The translations under genes were made by a program, and so were the position numbers. Of a stretch of 28,489 bases of DNA, positions 23,046 to 28,489 are shown piece after piece. Origin of the DNA: a virus. Where the stretch lies: positions 1 through 28,489 of the IMG/VR virus record IMGVR_UViG_3300036828_000573; one strand, given 5' to 3'. A model generated the notes under the pieces. The model was not told where the DNA came from. It did not search any database and saw only the letters and a program-made list of their open reading frames with translations. The stretch's first letter is position 1. Each line of letters begins with the position of its first letter.

Positions 23046-23588
23046 TCACTGCCACTGCTCGTTGAAGTCCCACCAGTCGCCGGGCGTGACCATCTCTTCC
23101 CTACGGGCCGGGCTGAGCAGCCCGAGCCGTCCGTACGCCCACGCCGCCGCGCTGGAGCAGACGACGTGCGGCGGCCGGGCGACGTTGTCGTCCCACCCCC
23201 ACCAGTGATCGATCAGCTTGGCCAGCTCGTCGGCGCGCAGGACGTTGTCGAAGTCGGCCACGATGCCGCCGACCCAGTCGTACCCGGTGCCGAGGATGCC
23301 CTCCATCAGCTTGCACACGGCCTGGTTCTGCGCGTCCGACCGAGGCTGGATGCTGTTGCCGCGCGCGTGCCTCAGCTGGCTCGGCGTGGTCAGGTAGGTG
23401 GCCATGTCCACCCAGCCGACGCCGGACGGACGGCCCTCGATGCCCCACCAGACGTTGTTCTTGTCCATGTGGTGCGCGACGACGACGTGATCGACCGGGG
23501 CGCGGTGCCCGGTCAGCCACGACCCGATCATGATGGGGATGCGCCCGATCCCGGCCGCGTCCACGGCCCAGACGTCGCCGGGTCTCAC
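23046..23588 (-). CDS. NlpC/P60-like (YiiX-type) papain-fold protein
   Basis: 180 residues, GTG in a GTGA overlap with the upstream gene. The layout fits permuted NlpC/P60 proteins: GDVWAV at the N-terminus, candidate catalytic His34 in PVDHVVVAHH, an acidic residue near WWGIEGRPSG, and candidate nucleophile Cys154 in PHVVCSSAAAWAYGRLG. Such proteins cleave peptide or thioester/amide bonds, often in cell walls or lipid-linked substrates. No signal peptide is present. It may assist lysis or be virion-associated; placement after the endolysin and a papain-like gene favours cell-wall action, which is an inference. Confidence 0.7.
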   Translation of the reverse strand: MRPGDVWAVDAAGIGRIPIMIGSWLTGHRAPVDHVVVAHHMDKNNVWWGIEGRPSGVGWVDMATYLTTPSQLRHARGNSIQPRSDAQNQAVCKLMEGILGTGYDWVGGIVADFDNVLRADELAKLIDHWWGWDDNVARPPHVVCSSAAAWAYGRLGLLSPARREEMVTPGDWWDFNEQWQ

Positions 23589-24550
23589 AGCCACTTCTTC
23601 AGTTCGGCGAGCAGGTGCTCCACCCGGTCGACCAGCCACTGCACGAACCCCTCCGGCGGCGCCGGGGGCGTCGGCGTCGGCACGGGAGGCGGAGTCGGCG
23701 TCGGGGTCGGAGTAGGAGTCGGTGGCACGGGAGGCGTCGGGACCGGCGGCGCCGGGGGCACCGTAGCCGGGAACGGCTTGCCGGTGATGCTCGTGTAGTC
23801 GGCGGCGAGCTGCGCCAGGTCGACACCGGCCAGGAACTCGTGCGAGCCCAGGTGCTCCGGCCAGACCACGACCCAGCACTCCTGGACCTGGTTGGACCAG
23901 AACGCGTCGGTGAACGACGTCTCCTGCGCCCAGGTGATGAACTTCTCGTCGCCGCCGAGCTGCGCGGACCCGCCGGAGGCGCCGTAGCCACCGGCCAGCA
24001 CGCTGTGCCCGCCGACGTCGGGCGAGCCGGGCACGTAGTCCCACGGCTGGTTGCTACCGAACTCGTCCTCGTTGGCCGACGTAACGTCAAGGCCCACCCA
24101 CACGCCGCCGAAGAGCGCGATGGCGGCCTTGACCTCGTCCGGATTCGTGTAGTCGACTGCAGCGAATCCGAGCGCCTTGACCCCGTCGGGTCCGCCGGTC
24201 GACACCAGGTACTCAAGCAGCGTCTGGATGTCCATGCCGTTGTCGTCGGACGGGAACGCAGGGTTCTGCGTCCGGTACACCGCCTCGACCTCAGCCAGGG
24301 ACGGGTACACCTCGGTGGACAGGTTGGCCGTGGTCAGCCTGCGCAGGTTCGCCCAGGTGACCGCGACGCAGTCACCGTACTGGTCGTTGCCGAGCATCTG
24401 CCAGCCGCTGAGACCGGCCAGGTAGTCGTCGGCGGTCGGGTACGCGGGCACCACTCCGGTCAGGGACTCGGACAGGTAGAGCCGCGGACGGACCGGGTCG
24501 TTCGGCTTCCGACCGTACTTGCCGGGCAGCCGCATCTCGTTAGTCGTCAT
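23585..24550 (-). CDS. Papain-like cysteine peptidase-fold protein
   Basis: 321 residues, ATG one base after the endolysin stop. Residues 1-255 hold a papain-like layout: Gln57 and Cys61 in NDQYGDCVAV, and His182 in GGHSVLAGGYG. The usual Asn/Asp of the triad is not obvious near ITWAQ. A Pro/Thr-rich linker (about 262-300) and a C-terminal amphipathic helix (FVQWLVDRVEHLLAELKKWL) follow, suggesting attachment to a membrane or partner. Close relatives are frequent beside actinophage endolysins, but their substrate is unknown. It could cut cell-wall peptides or act on virion proteins. No signal peptide or transmembrane span is seen. Confidence 0.75.
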   Translation of the reverse strand: MTTNEMRLPGKYGRKPNDPVRPRLYLSESLTGVVPAYPTADDYLAGLSGWQMLGNDQYGDCVAVTWANLRRLTTANLSTEVYPSLAEVEAVYRTQNPAFPSDDNGMDIQTLLEYLVSTGGPDGVKALGFAAVDYTNPDEVKAAIALFGGVWVGLDVTSANEDEFGSNQPWDYVPGSPDVGGHSVLAGGYGASGGSAQLGGDEKFITWAQETSFTDAFWSNQVQECWVVVWPEHLGSHEFLAGVDLAQLAADYTSITGKPFPATVPPAPPVPTPPVPPTPTPTPTPTPPPVPTPTPPAPPEGFVQWLVDRVEHLLAELKKWL

Positions 24551-24551
24551 G

Positions 24552-25538
24552 TCAGCTCGCCGGGGTCTCGTTGTGCTCCTGGACCGCCTCGGCGTGCGCC
24601 ACCGCGGCGCCCAGTGCCGCGAGCAGCGCCGGGTCCATCAGCGCGCTCTTGACGGCGGCGGCGATCGAGGCGGCCAGCGCGGTGGCGTCGACCGTGACCT
24701 GTGCCACGGCCATGGCGGACAGGTGCGCCTCGTAGTCGGCCGGGGCGGCGGTCAGCTCCCCGCCGTACCGGGCGACGAGCTGGACCGCGTACTCGTTGGT
24801 GTCGATGTGAGACACCCGGTTGCCGTCCACGAGGAACAGCCCGGCACCGCCGCCCCCTGGGTTGGTCGGGTCGGGGGTGACACTGATGATGTGCGTCATA
24901 TCAGTCTCCTGAATCGGAGGGGGAGGCGGAGGCGGCGGAGGCGGGCTTACCAGCCCGAGCAGCGCCTTGAACTGGGCGACGGTGCCGCGGAACGCGTTGA
25001 AGTCGACGGACTGGCCGCTGTACGGCTGCACGTTGGTGTACTGCCAGACCTGCGGCGCCAGGCCGCCGTACGACGCCCATCCAGGGCCGGTGTCGCTGTA
25101 CGCCGTGTAGCTGCTGGAGACCAGGGCGAGGTCCGAGACCGGCGCCAGCGACGGCGAGCCCATGGTGCCCGACCAGTACCAGTGCGGCAGGTAGTTCAGC
25201 CGGACCAGGCCGCCGAGCTTGCGGTACGCGTCGCGGAACGCGACGAGGTCCGAGAGCATCGGGTTGGACCCGGCCGTTGGCTCGACGTCCACCATCAGTG
25301 GCACGTCGCGGCCGACGGCGGCGAAGCAGTTCGCCGCCTGGGCCGAGGCGTTCCCGGCGTGCAGGAAGTGGTACGCCCCGAACACGGCGCCGACGCGCGC
25401 GGCCTCGGCCTTGAAGTGGGCGTAGTACAGGTCCTTATACGTCGTGCCCTCGGAGGCCTTCGCGATGCACGCCGGGGTTCCGGCCGTCAGGGCCATGTTG
25501 CCCTGGAAGTTCGAGACGTCCGGGTACTTCAATGTCAT
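24552..25538 (-). CDS. Endolysin, GH25 muramidase
   Basis: 328 residues, ATG with CGGAGG seven bases upstream. Residues 1-197 are a GH25 lysozyme: Asp7 in YPDVSNFQG, Glu30 in AKASEGT, the catalytic DxE (Asp84, Glu86) in MVDVEPT, and Asp179 in SVDFNAF. It cleaves the glycan strands of peptidoglycan. A run of ten or more prolines (about 199-208) links it to a C-terminal domain of about 115 residues, probably cell-wall binding. An in-frame ATG with its own AGGAG lies at the linker/domain border, so a separate C-terminal product may be made. No signal peptide is visible, so a holin or equivalent is needed, but none is recognised nearby. Confidence 0.92.
   Translation of the reverse strand: MTLKYPDVSNFQGNMALTAGTPACIAKASEGTTYKDLYYAHFKAEAARVGAVFGAYHFLHAGNASAQAANCFAAVGRDVPLMVDVEPTAGSNPMLSDLVAFRDAYRKLGGLVRLNYLPHWYWSGTMGSPSLAPVSDLALVSSSYTAYSDTGPGWASYGGLAPQVWQYTNVQPYSGQSVDFNAFRGTVAQFKALLGLVSPPPPPPPPPPIQETDMTHIISVTPDPTNPGGGGAGLFLVDGNRVSHIDTNEYAVQLVARYGGELTAAPADYEAHLSAMAVAQVTVDATALAASIAAAVKSALMDPALLAALGAAVAHAEAVQEHNETPAS
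24897..24910 (-). promoter_or_regulatory. Internal ribosome-binding site and ATG inside the endolysin gene
   Basis: AGGAG at 24910-24906, a six-base spacer and an in-frame ATG at 24899-24897 (Met214, MTHIISVTPDP). Translation from here would give a 115-residue C-terminal domain ending at 24552. The site sits just after the proline-rich linker. Internal starts that make extra cell-wall-binding domain are known for several phage endolysins of Gram-positive hosts. Whether this one is used is not shown by sequence. Confidence 0.6.
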
Positions 25539-25556
25539 CGCCGTGCCTCCGGCCGG

Positions 25557-25835
25557 TCAGAGACCGCTGACGGCCAGCGAGGCCAGGGCGGCCTGCACGT
25601 CGGCCTCGAGCTTGGACACGAGCGCCTGGACTGCGGCCTTGAGACCGGGCTCGGCGTCCGTGACGAGGGTCTCGGCGTCGGCCTTGGCCTGCGACAGCAG
25701 ACCACTGACGGCGACGTGCACCCGGTCCGCCTCGGTCTTGAGGTCCGCCAGGGCTACCTCGGCCACGCGGGCCGCGTCTCCGTCGATCTCGCTGAGGACG
25801 CGCTTGACGTCGCCGATGATGCTGCTGATGCTCAT
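25557..25835 (-). CDS. 92-aa helical hypothetical protein
   Basis: ATG with GGGAG nine bases upstream. The sequence is Ala/Val/Leu/Glu-rich with heptad-like spacing (VKRVLSEIDGDAARVAEVALADLKTEADRVH, then ETLVTDAEPGLKAAVQALVSKLEADVQAALASL). Probably an elongated helix or coiled coil. No transmembrane segment. It is the first gene after a predicted promoter and directly upstream of the endolysin. Similar short helical proteins sometimes accompany lysis genes, but no function is claimed. Confidence 0.75.
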   Translation of the reverse strand: MSISSIIGDVKRVLSEIDGDAARVAEVALADLKTEADRVHVAVSGLLSQAKADAETLVTDAEPGLKAAVQALVSKLEADVQAALASLAVSGL

Positions 25836-25873
25836 GATCGAATCTCCCACCGCCTGAGGACAAGGTCGGTTCG

Positions 25874-25901
25874 AGCATAGCGCACTGCGGACAGATGACC
25901 A
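25874..25901 (-). promoter_or_regulatory. Predicted promoter for the endolysin operon
   Basis: On the minus strand TGGTCA (25901-25896), a 16-base spacer and TATGCT (25879-25874) resemble sigma70-type -35 and -10 boxes. It lies between a strong hairpin (25910-25937) and the 92-aa gene start at 25835, giving a predicted leader of about 30 bases. The order terminator, promoter, gene supports the call. Box scores are moderate. Confidence 0.45.
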
Positions 25902-25909
25902 GGCACAGC

Positions 25910-25937
25910 GAAGGCCCGGACGGCGGTCCGGGCCTTC
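25910..25937 (-). terminator. Strong hairpin terminator after the small-gene cluster
   Basis: A 12-bp perfect GC-rich stem (25910-25921 with 25926-25937) with a GGCG/CGCC loop lies 12 bases beyond the stop of the upstream 101-aa gene. The stem flanks include AA/TT, so it could work in both directions. No U-tract follows, which is common in actinobacterial terminators. It ends the right-hand operon. Confidence 0.75.
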
Positions 25938-25949
25938 TGTGGGCACACT

Positions 25950-26255
25950 CTAGCGCAGCTGCCATCCGGCGGCCGTGCGCTCCCAGGTGCGGGTGTCGTC
26001 GGTCGAGCGCAGCAGCGTGCCGGGCTCCTCCGCATCGGCCACGGCGGATGCGATGATCACCTCGCACTGCGCGCCGGTGGCGTGCAGCACCGCACGGTTC
26101 TGCGACTCCGCCAGTTCGTCCTTCAGCCTGGCGATCTCGGCGTCCGACTCGGCCAGCGCGGCGGTCGCCAGGTTGTAGACGAGCATGGTGGGCGAACCCT
26201 CCACGAGCCCGGTACGGACCATCCGCAGCTTCGTGCGGGCGTCGAGCTCGGTCAT
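25950..26255 (-). CDS. 101-aa hypothetical protein with a helical centre
   Basis: ATG in an ATGA overlap with the upstream gene and GGAAGG eight bases ahead. The centre (LATAALAESDAEIARLKDELAESQNRAV) is a predicted helix. The C-terminal 20 residues (TDDTRTWERTAAGWQLR) are beta-like. One Cys (Cys64) is present, no clear metal site or membrane segment. Last gene before a strong terminator. No family recognised. Confidence 0.7.
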   Translation of the reverse strand: MTELDARTKLRMVRTGLVEGSPTMLVYNLATAALAESDAEIARLKDELAESQNRAVLHATGAQCEVIIASAVADAEEPGTLLRSTDDTRTWERTAAGWQLR

Positions 26256-26506
26256 GTCGCACACCTTCCGTGGTGGCCGGTGTGCAGGACGCACCCGGCC
26301 GTCTTCGAACATTCACCCGGCCAGGGGCCGACGTACTCGCGGCGGTCTCCGGCGTGCCACGCTATCAGCGTGTAACCCTCCGGAGACGCCTCGTTGGGGT
26401 GCATTCCACGGTGGCTGTCGTCGCCGATGTGCCGGTCCCGGCCGCACTGCGTGGTGGACTCCTGGCCCACGCCCCAGTGGATCTTCCACGGGCACGGAAT
26501 CGCCAC
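26252..26506 (-). CDS. Small Cys/His-rich protein
   Basis: 84 residues from GTG, chosen because GGAGG lies seven bases upstream. An ATG six codons earlier would lie in the upstream gene and lacks a site. Six Cys and many His, including a C-terminal cluster (CSKTAGCVLHTGHHGRC), suggest a zinc-binding fold. Trp and Asp/Arg-rich middle (YTLIAWHAGDRREYVGPWPGEC). No family is recognised. It could bind nucleic acid or protein, but nothing decides. Confidence 0.7.
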   Translation of the reverse strand: MAIPCPWKIHWGVGQESTTQCGRDRHIGDDSHRGMHPNEASPEGYTLIAWHAGDRREYVGPWPGECSKTAGCVLHTGHHGRCAT

Positions 26507-26508
26507 GG

Positions 26509-26763
26509 TCAGACCTCCGCCCATCCGTACTGCTCGGCCAGGGCCGGTAGATCACCCGAGATGATGCCGTGGCAGGCGATGTAGATCCGCGGCACGCGCC
26601 AGGCGGCCAGGCCGCCGCCGACCGGCACCGTGGGCAGCTTGCCCTTGATCTCGCGCTGGAACTTCTCCCAGGCCGTCCGCTTCATCCGGTGCGCCGACCC
26701 GCAGCAGCAGTCCGTGATCTCCACGAACGAGACCGGGGCGGGCGCCGCGTCCTTCTTGCTCAT
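26509..26763 (-). CDS. 84-aa protein with a Cys-rich start
   Basis: ATG in an ATGA overlap with the upstream gene. A Cys cluster (DCCCGSAH) at residues 18-25 and His72-containing segment (IYIACHGIISGDLPALAEQYGWAEV) suggest metal binding. The middle is a helical, basic segment (KRTAWEKFQREIKGKL). No known motif is recognised. It belongs to a run of small Cys-containing proteins from 26252 to 27396. Confidence 0.7.
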   Translation of the reverse strand: MSKKDAAPAPVSFVEITDCCCGSAHRMKRTAWEKFQREIKGKLPTVPVGGGLAAWRVPRIYIACHGIISGDLPALAEQYGWAEV

Positions 26764-27068
26764 GACCTGGCGCCCTTCTTGTCGACCATGGACCGCAGCT
26801 CGTCCTTGATCCGGCGGGCGGTCTCGCCGCGCCACGACCCGGCGTTGGCCAGGAAGTAGCGGACGATGTGCACGCCGGGCTCCACGCCGTAGAGCTGGTC
26901 GACGCCGCGCAGGCTGTTCATCGCGTCGATGTACGGCACGGCCCCGAAGTACGGCCGCTGCCACTCCCGGCGGATCTCCTGCGCGATCTCCCACAGATCG
27001 CGGACGCGGGGCTCGGGCGCCTTCGCGGCGGGCTTGACCGTGATCTTCCGTGCACTCGTCTTACGCAT
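26760..27068 (-). CDS. 102-aa conserved actinophage hypothetical protein
   Basis: ATG overlapping the upstream stop by eight bases (ATGCGTAA). A basic, disordered N-terminus (RKTSARKITVKPAAKAPEP) is followed by an all-helical domain: DLWEIAQEIRREW, YFGAVPYIDAMNSL and FLANAGSWRGETARRIKDEL. The order 'iA.eIr.dW....fgAvPYl.Am.sl...Y...sa..iv.yFL.Na..WrGe.Ar.iK.eL' is a recurring pattern in actinophage proteins of unknown function. No enzymatic motif seen. Confidence 0.78.
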   Translation of the reverse strand: MRKTSARKITVKPAAKAPEPRVRDLWEIAQEIRREWQRPYFGAVPYIDAMNSLRGVDQLYGVEPGVHIVRYFLANAGSWRGETARRIKDELRSMVDKKGARS

Positions 27069-27396
27069 CCTCGTGTCCTCTCTCGTTGATCTCGATCTTC
27101 ATCCCTGAACCGGGGCATCTGCCGTCGTGCCAGCCGTCGTCGTCGAAGTACCGGCTGTAGTGCGCCCAGACGGTGCCCTTGGTCGTCGTCTCGAACGCCT
27201 TGCGACAGACCGGGCACGGCTGCTTGCCGAGGTACTTGACCTCGACAGGCCTGGGAGCTGGCTTGACCAGCTCCCGGTACCGGAACTGGGCCCGGATGGC
27301 CAGGCTGTAGTCCCGGTACGAGCGCGTGAGCTCGAACCGCTCGCGGGCGCTGATCCACGTGTCCCACCACTCCGCGGGCGTCTTGGCGAGGGTCAC
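27061..27396 (-). CDS. Zinc-ribbon-like small protein
   Basis: 111 residues from GTG in a GTGA overlap with the small membrane protein gene, preferred to an upstream start that would overlap that gene. The N-terminal half is helical (AEWWDTWISARERFELTRSYRDYSLAIRAQF). The C-terminal half has CPVC (Cys72/Cys75 area), His and a later Cys in HDGRCPGSG, consistent with a Cys2-His-Cys metal site. DNA- or RNA-binding is possible; no family is recognised. Confidence 0.7.
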   Translation of the reverse strand: MTLAKTPAEWWDTWISARERFELTRSYRDYSLAIRAQFRYRELVKPAPRPVEVKYLGKQPCPVCRKAFETTTKGTVWAHYSRYFDDDGWHDGRCPGSGMKIEINERGHEDA

Positions 27397-27563
27397 CGCG
27401 CGCCGACGCACTGCTCGACGGTCCTGTGGCTTGCGATGACCCACGTAGACACCGTGTGGCCGCCGCGGTCCGAGCAGCTCGGCGAGGTCGCACGGTCCAC
27501 GGCCACGTACGCCACGAGCGCGATCAGGGCGGCGGCCAGCAGGATGGTGAGCGCCTTGATCAC
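27393..27563 (-). CDS. 56-aa small membrane protein
   Basis: GTG in a GTGA overlap at the start and another GTGA overlap at the end, so translation is coupled on both sides. Residues 2-21 (IKALTILLAAALIALVAYV) are one transmembrane helix near the N-terminus, followed by a polar domain with two Cys (Cys30, Cys52) and WVIASHRTVEQC. Type II orientation is likely. No family is recognised; a holin is not supported because only one span and a long polar tail are seen. Confidence 0.72.
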   Translation of the reverse strand: MIKALTILLAAALIALVAYVAVDRATSPSCSDRGGHTVSTWVIASHRTVEQCVGAR

Positions 27564-27922
27564 AGTGGATTCCCGTCCTCGTCCACGGTCCGCAGGAACG
27601 CCGCCACGGCCGCGCGCAGGCCCTTCGAGAGCCGGTAGTCGTCGAGACCGGCGGCCTTGAGCGTCTCCGTGTCGGCGTCCCGATCCTCGGCCCAGTCCAG
27701 CTGCGCCTGCGTGACGATGTAGCCGGTGTCGTCGATCTTGCGACCGGTGACCTTGTCGTACTTGCCGTTCAGGTACGGGAAACCGAAGTCCACCGTGGCG
27801 TACTTGCGCGCGACGTCGGTGACCTTGCCGGGGGTCCAGTCCTTGACCTTGCCGTAGCCCTTGCGCGTGAACACCTCGTCGCCGACCTTCAGGTCGAGCA
27901 AGGGTCGCTGGTAGTCGGCCAT
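27560..27922 (-). CDS. SH3/KOW-like small protein
   Basis: 120 residues. ATG chosen by AGGAG six bases upstream; the frame extends further upstream through the structured RNA, which is not coding. The N-terminal half (LKVGDEVFTRKGYGKV, then PGKVTDVARKYATVDFGF) has the beta-barrel pattern 'vGd.Vft...G...pg.VtkVarkyatV', like SH3/KOW-type domains seen in actinophage proteins. The second half is helical (TQAQLDWAEDRDADTETLKAA, LSKGLRAAVAAFLRTV). Function unknown. It is the first gene after the tRNA-like RNA. Confidence 0.75.
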   Translation of the reverse strand: MADYQRPLLDLKVGDEVFTRKGYGKVKDWTPGKVTDVARKYATVDFGFPYLNGKYDKVTGRKIDDTGYIVTQAQLDWAEDRDADTETLKAAGLDDYRLSKGLRAAVAAFLRTVDEDGNPL

Positions 27923-27960
27923 CTCGGCTCCTTCTTCTAGATCTTCCCTGAACCTGTTGT

Positions 27961-28171
27961 AAGTGCCAGCGTGTGGATTCGAACCACACTCGCCTCGATT
28001 CGAGGGGGACGGCTGGGCCGGAAAGCTAGTTCGGCCCTCTCCCCTCTTCGCTACCGCTCGCAACTTGGTTTGAGCGGATGTGCTACGTCTGGGCTGGTCC
28101 CATTGCTGCGCGGTTTCAGGTCCTGACTTGTCGTACGTCCGGTCTACCCCTACGCCGTGGCGCTGGCACTT
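27961..28171 (-). ncRNA. 211-nt structured RNA with tRNA-like T arm and perfect closing helix
   Basis: No credible gene occupies 27923-28220. The RNA ends form an 11-bp perfect inverted repeat (28171-28161 with 27971-27961). Just inside the 3' strand is a canonical T arm: a 5-bp stem around TTCGAAT (27988-27972). Next comes an arm CCTCG-AAT-CGAGG (28005-27993), like a long variable arm, then GGGCCG/CGGCCC with an 11-base loop (28037-28015), and CCGCTC/GAGCGG (28077-28054). A promoter lies just upstream. The span is too long for a normal tRNA and too short for typical tmRNA, and no tag frame ending like ALAA was found. It could be an intron-bearing or degenerate tRNA, a tRNA mimic, or an attachment-site remnant. 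Confidence 0.5.
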
Positions 28172-28187
28172 TGTCTTACTGATGACA

Positions 28188-28215
28188 AGTCTAGCACTGC
28201 AGCGGCGCAATGCAA
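28188..28215 (-). promoter_or_regulatory. Predicted promoter upstream of the tRNA-like RNA
   Basis: On the minus strand TTGCAT (28215-28210), a 16-base spacer and TAGACT (28193-28188), preceded by TG (extended -10). TAGACT is a common actinobacterial -10 form. A start near 28181 would lie about ten bases before the RNA's closing helix. It also could drive the small genes downstream. Confidence 0.5.
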
Positions 28216-28220
28216 GCCCG

Positions 28221-28489
28221 TCAGCCCTGCTGGACGACTGCGCCGCACTCCTGCGCCAGGGTGGCCGGAGCCTCGGGGTACACGAGCCCGCTGGCCCCGT
28301 CCACGGCGGTGACCTCCACGATGAACAGCTTGCCCAGCAGCAGCTTGTCGATGTCGTACGGGCCGCCGAACTCCTGGACGAAGGCCGTTTCGGCCTGCCC
28401 CGTGGCGAAGGTGTACACGGTGACCTGCTCGTAGTCGGCGAACTGCCCGCTGGCGTACTGGTTCCCGGCGAAGTCCCGGTTGCCGTACA
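28221..28489 (-). CDS. Hypothetical protein, C-terminal fragment (5' end beyond the window)
   Basis: The frame is open from the right edge to TGA at 28221-28223, giving the last 88 residues or so. The visible part (TVYTFATGQAETAFVQEFGG, then KLLLGKLFIVEVTAVDGASGLVYPE) is a mixed beta/alpha sequence with no recognised motif. An in-frame GTG at 28418 is not required since the frame continues to the edge with typical coding composition. Function unknown. Confidence 0.65.
   Translation of the reverse strand, partial: YGNRDFAGNQYASGQFADYEQVTVYTFATGQAETAFVQEFGGPYDIDKLLLGKLFIVEVTAVDGASGLVYPEAPATLAQECGAVVQQG

Noticed and set aside
23660-23765. Tandem DNA repeat in the papain-like gene
   Set aside because: It is a low-complexity Pro/Thr linker without a fixed repeat unit, expected for a flexible linker in GC-rich DNA.
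27961-28010. Phage attachment site carrying a tRNA 3' end
   Set aside because: No integrase is visible in the window and both strands of the closing helix are present. Kept only as an alternative.
27961-28060. Ordinary type II tRNA using only the 3' 90 bases
   Set aside because: A partial acceptor match (GGTAGCG) exists but includes a mismatch and the D stem cannot form. The distant 11-bp helix is a far better partner.
27961-28171. tmRNA
   Set aside because: Length is too short, no tag frame ending in ALAA-like sequence and no 5' tmRNA consensus was found. A candidate frame ending before TAG does not resemble a degradation tag.
27923-28210. In-frame N-terminal extension of the SH3/KOW-like gene through the RNA region
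   Set aside because: The extension has no ribosome-binding site, unusual composition and overlaps strong RNA structure. AGGAG and ATG at 27922 give a better start.
1-28489. CRISPR array, insertion sequence or rRNA genes
   Set aside because: No regularly spaced direct repeats, transposase motifs or rRNA-like sequence were seen on either strand.

Overview
The window is a GC-rich piece of a tailed actinobacteriophage (siphovirus-type) genome, with every credible gene on the minus strand, so transcription runs from the right edge (28489) to the left edge (1). The evidence is a contiguous morphogenesis module: a large terminase, a portal, a Mu gpF-like minor head protein, a capsid protease/scaffold, a decoration protein, a major capsid protein, a tail tube protein, head-tail connectors, a tail terminator, frameshifted tail-assembly chaperones and a long tape measure protein. 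High GC, frequent GTG starts and GTGA/ATGA gene junctions fit a phage of a high-GC actinobacterium such as Streptomyces or a relative. The exact host cannot be read from the sequence. No integrase, repressor, replication gene, small terminase or convincing holin is visible, so lifestyle is undetermined.

Layout in transcription order. (1) 28489-25950: a partial gene, then a promoter and a 211-nt structured RNA with a tRNA-like T arm inside a perfect 11-bp closing helix, then seven small, tightly coupled genes (an SH3-like protein, a one-helix membrane protein, Cys/His-rich proteins), ending in a strong hairpin terminator. (2) 25900-21765: a promoter, a small helical protein, a GH25 endolysin with a probable internal start for its C-terminal domain, a papain-like and an NlpC/P60-like protein, an N4 gp49/Sf6 gene 66 family protein, a hypothetical protein and a PLD-fold protein, ending in a second terminator. 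(3) 21665-9758: terminase, portal, gpF-like protein, a DUF6527-like protein, a 461-aa structural protein, a 1121-aa multidomain protein, a 61-aa overlapping gene, a 333-aa structural protein, the protease/scaffold and a 67-aa protein. (4) 9741-3048: decoration protein, major capsid protein, five small proteins, the tail tube protein, a beta-sandwich paralogue, a 57-aa membrane protein, two connectors, a tail terminator and a beta-rich protein. (5) 3038-1: chaperones G and G-T (probable -1 frameshift) and the tape measure protein, which runs off the left edge.

How the parts work together: the terminase packages DNA through the portal into a capsid built by the protease/scaffold, capsid and decoration proteins. 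The connectors and terminator join a tail whose length is set by the tape measure with its chaperones. The endolysin, and perhaps the two peptidase-fold proteins, open the cell wall.

The most unusual items are the 1121-aa head-region protein and the 211-nt tRNA-like RNA. The protein carries a 2H (LigT-type) phosphoesterase signature, a hydrophobic segment, a region resembling DUF7178/HhH-glycosylase sequences and a C-terminal phage-capsid-associated domain, with modules separated by short linker motifs. It could be a virion-packaged effector, possibly against cyclic-nucleotide immunity, but that is a hypothesis.
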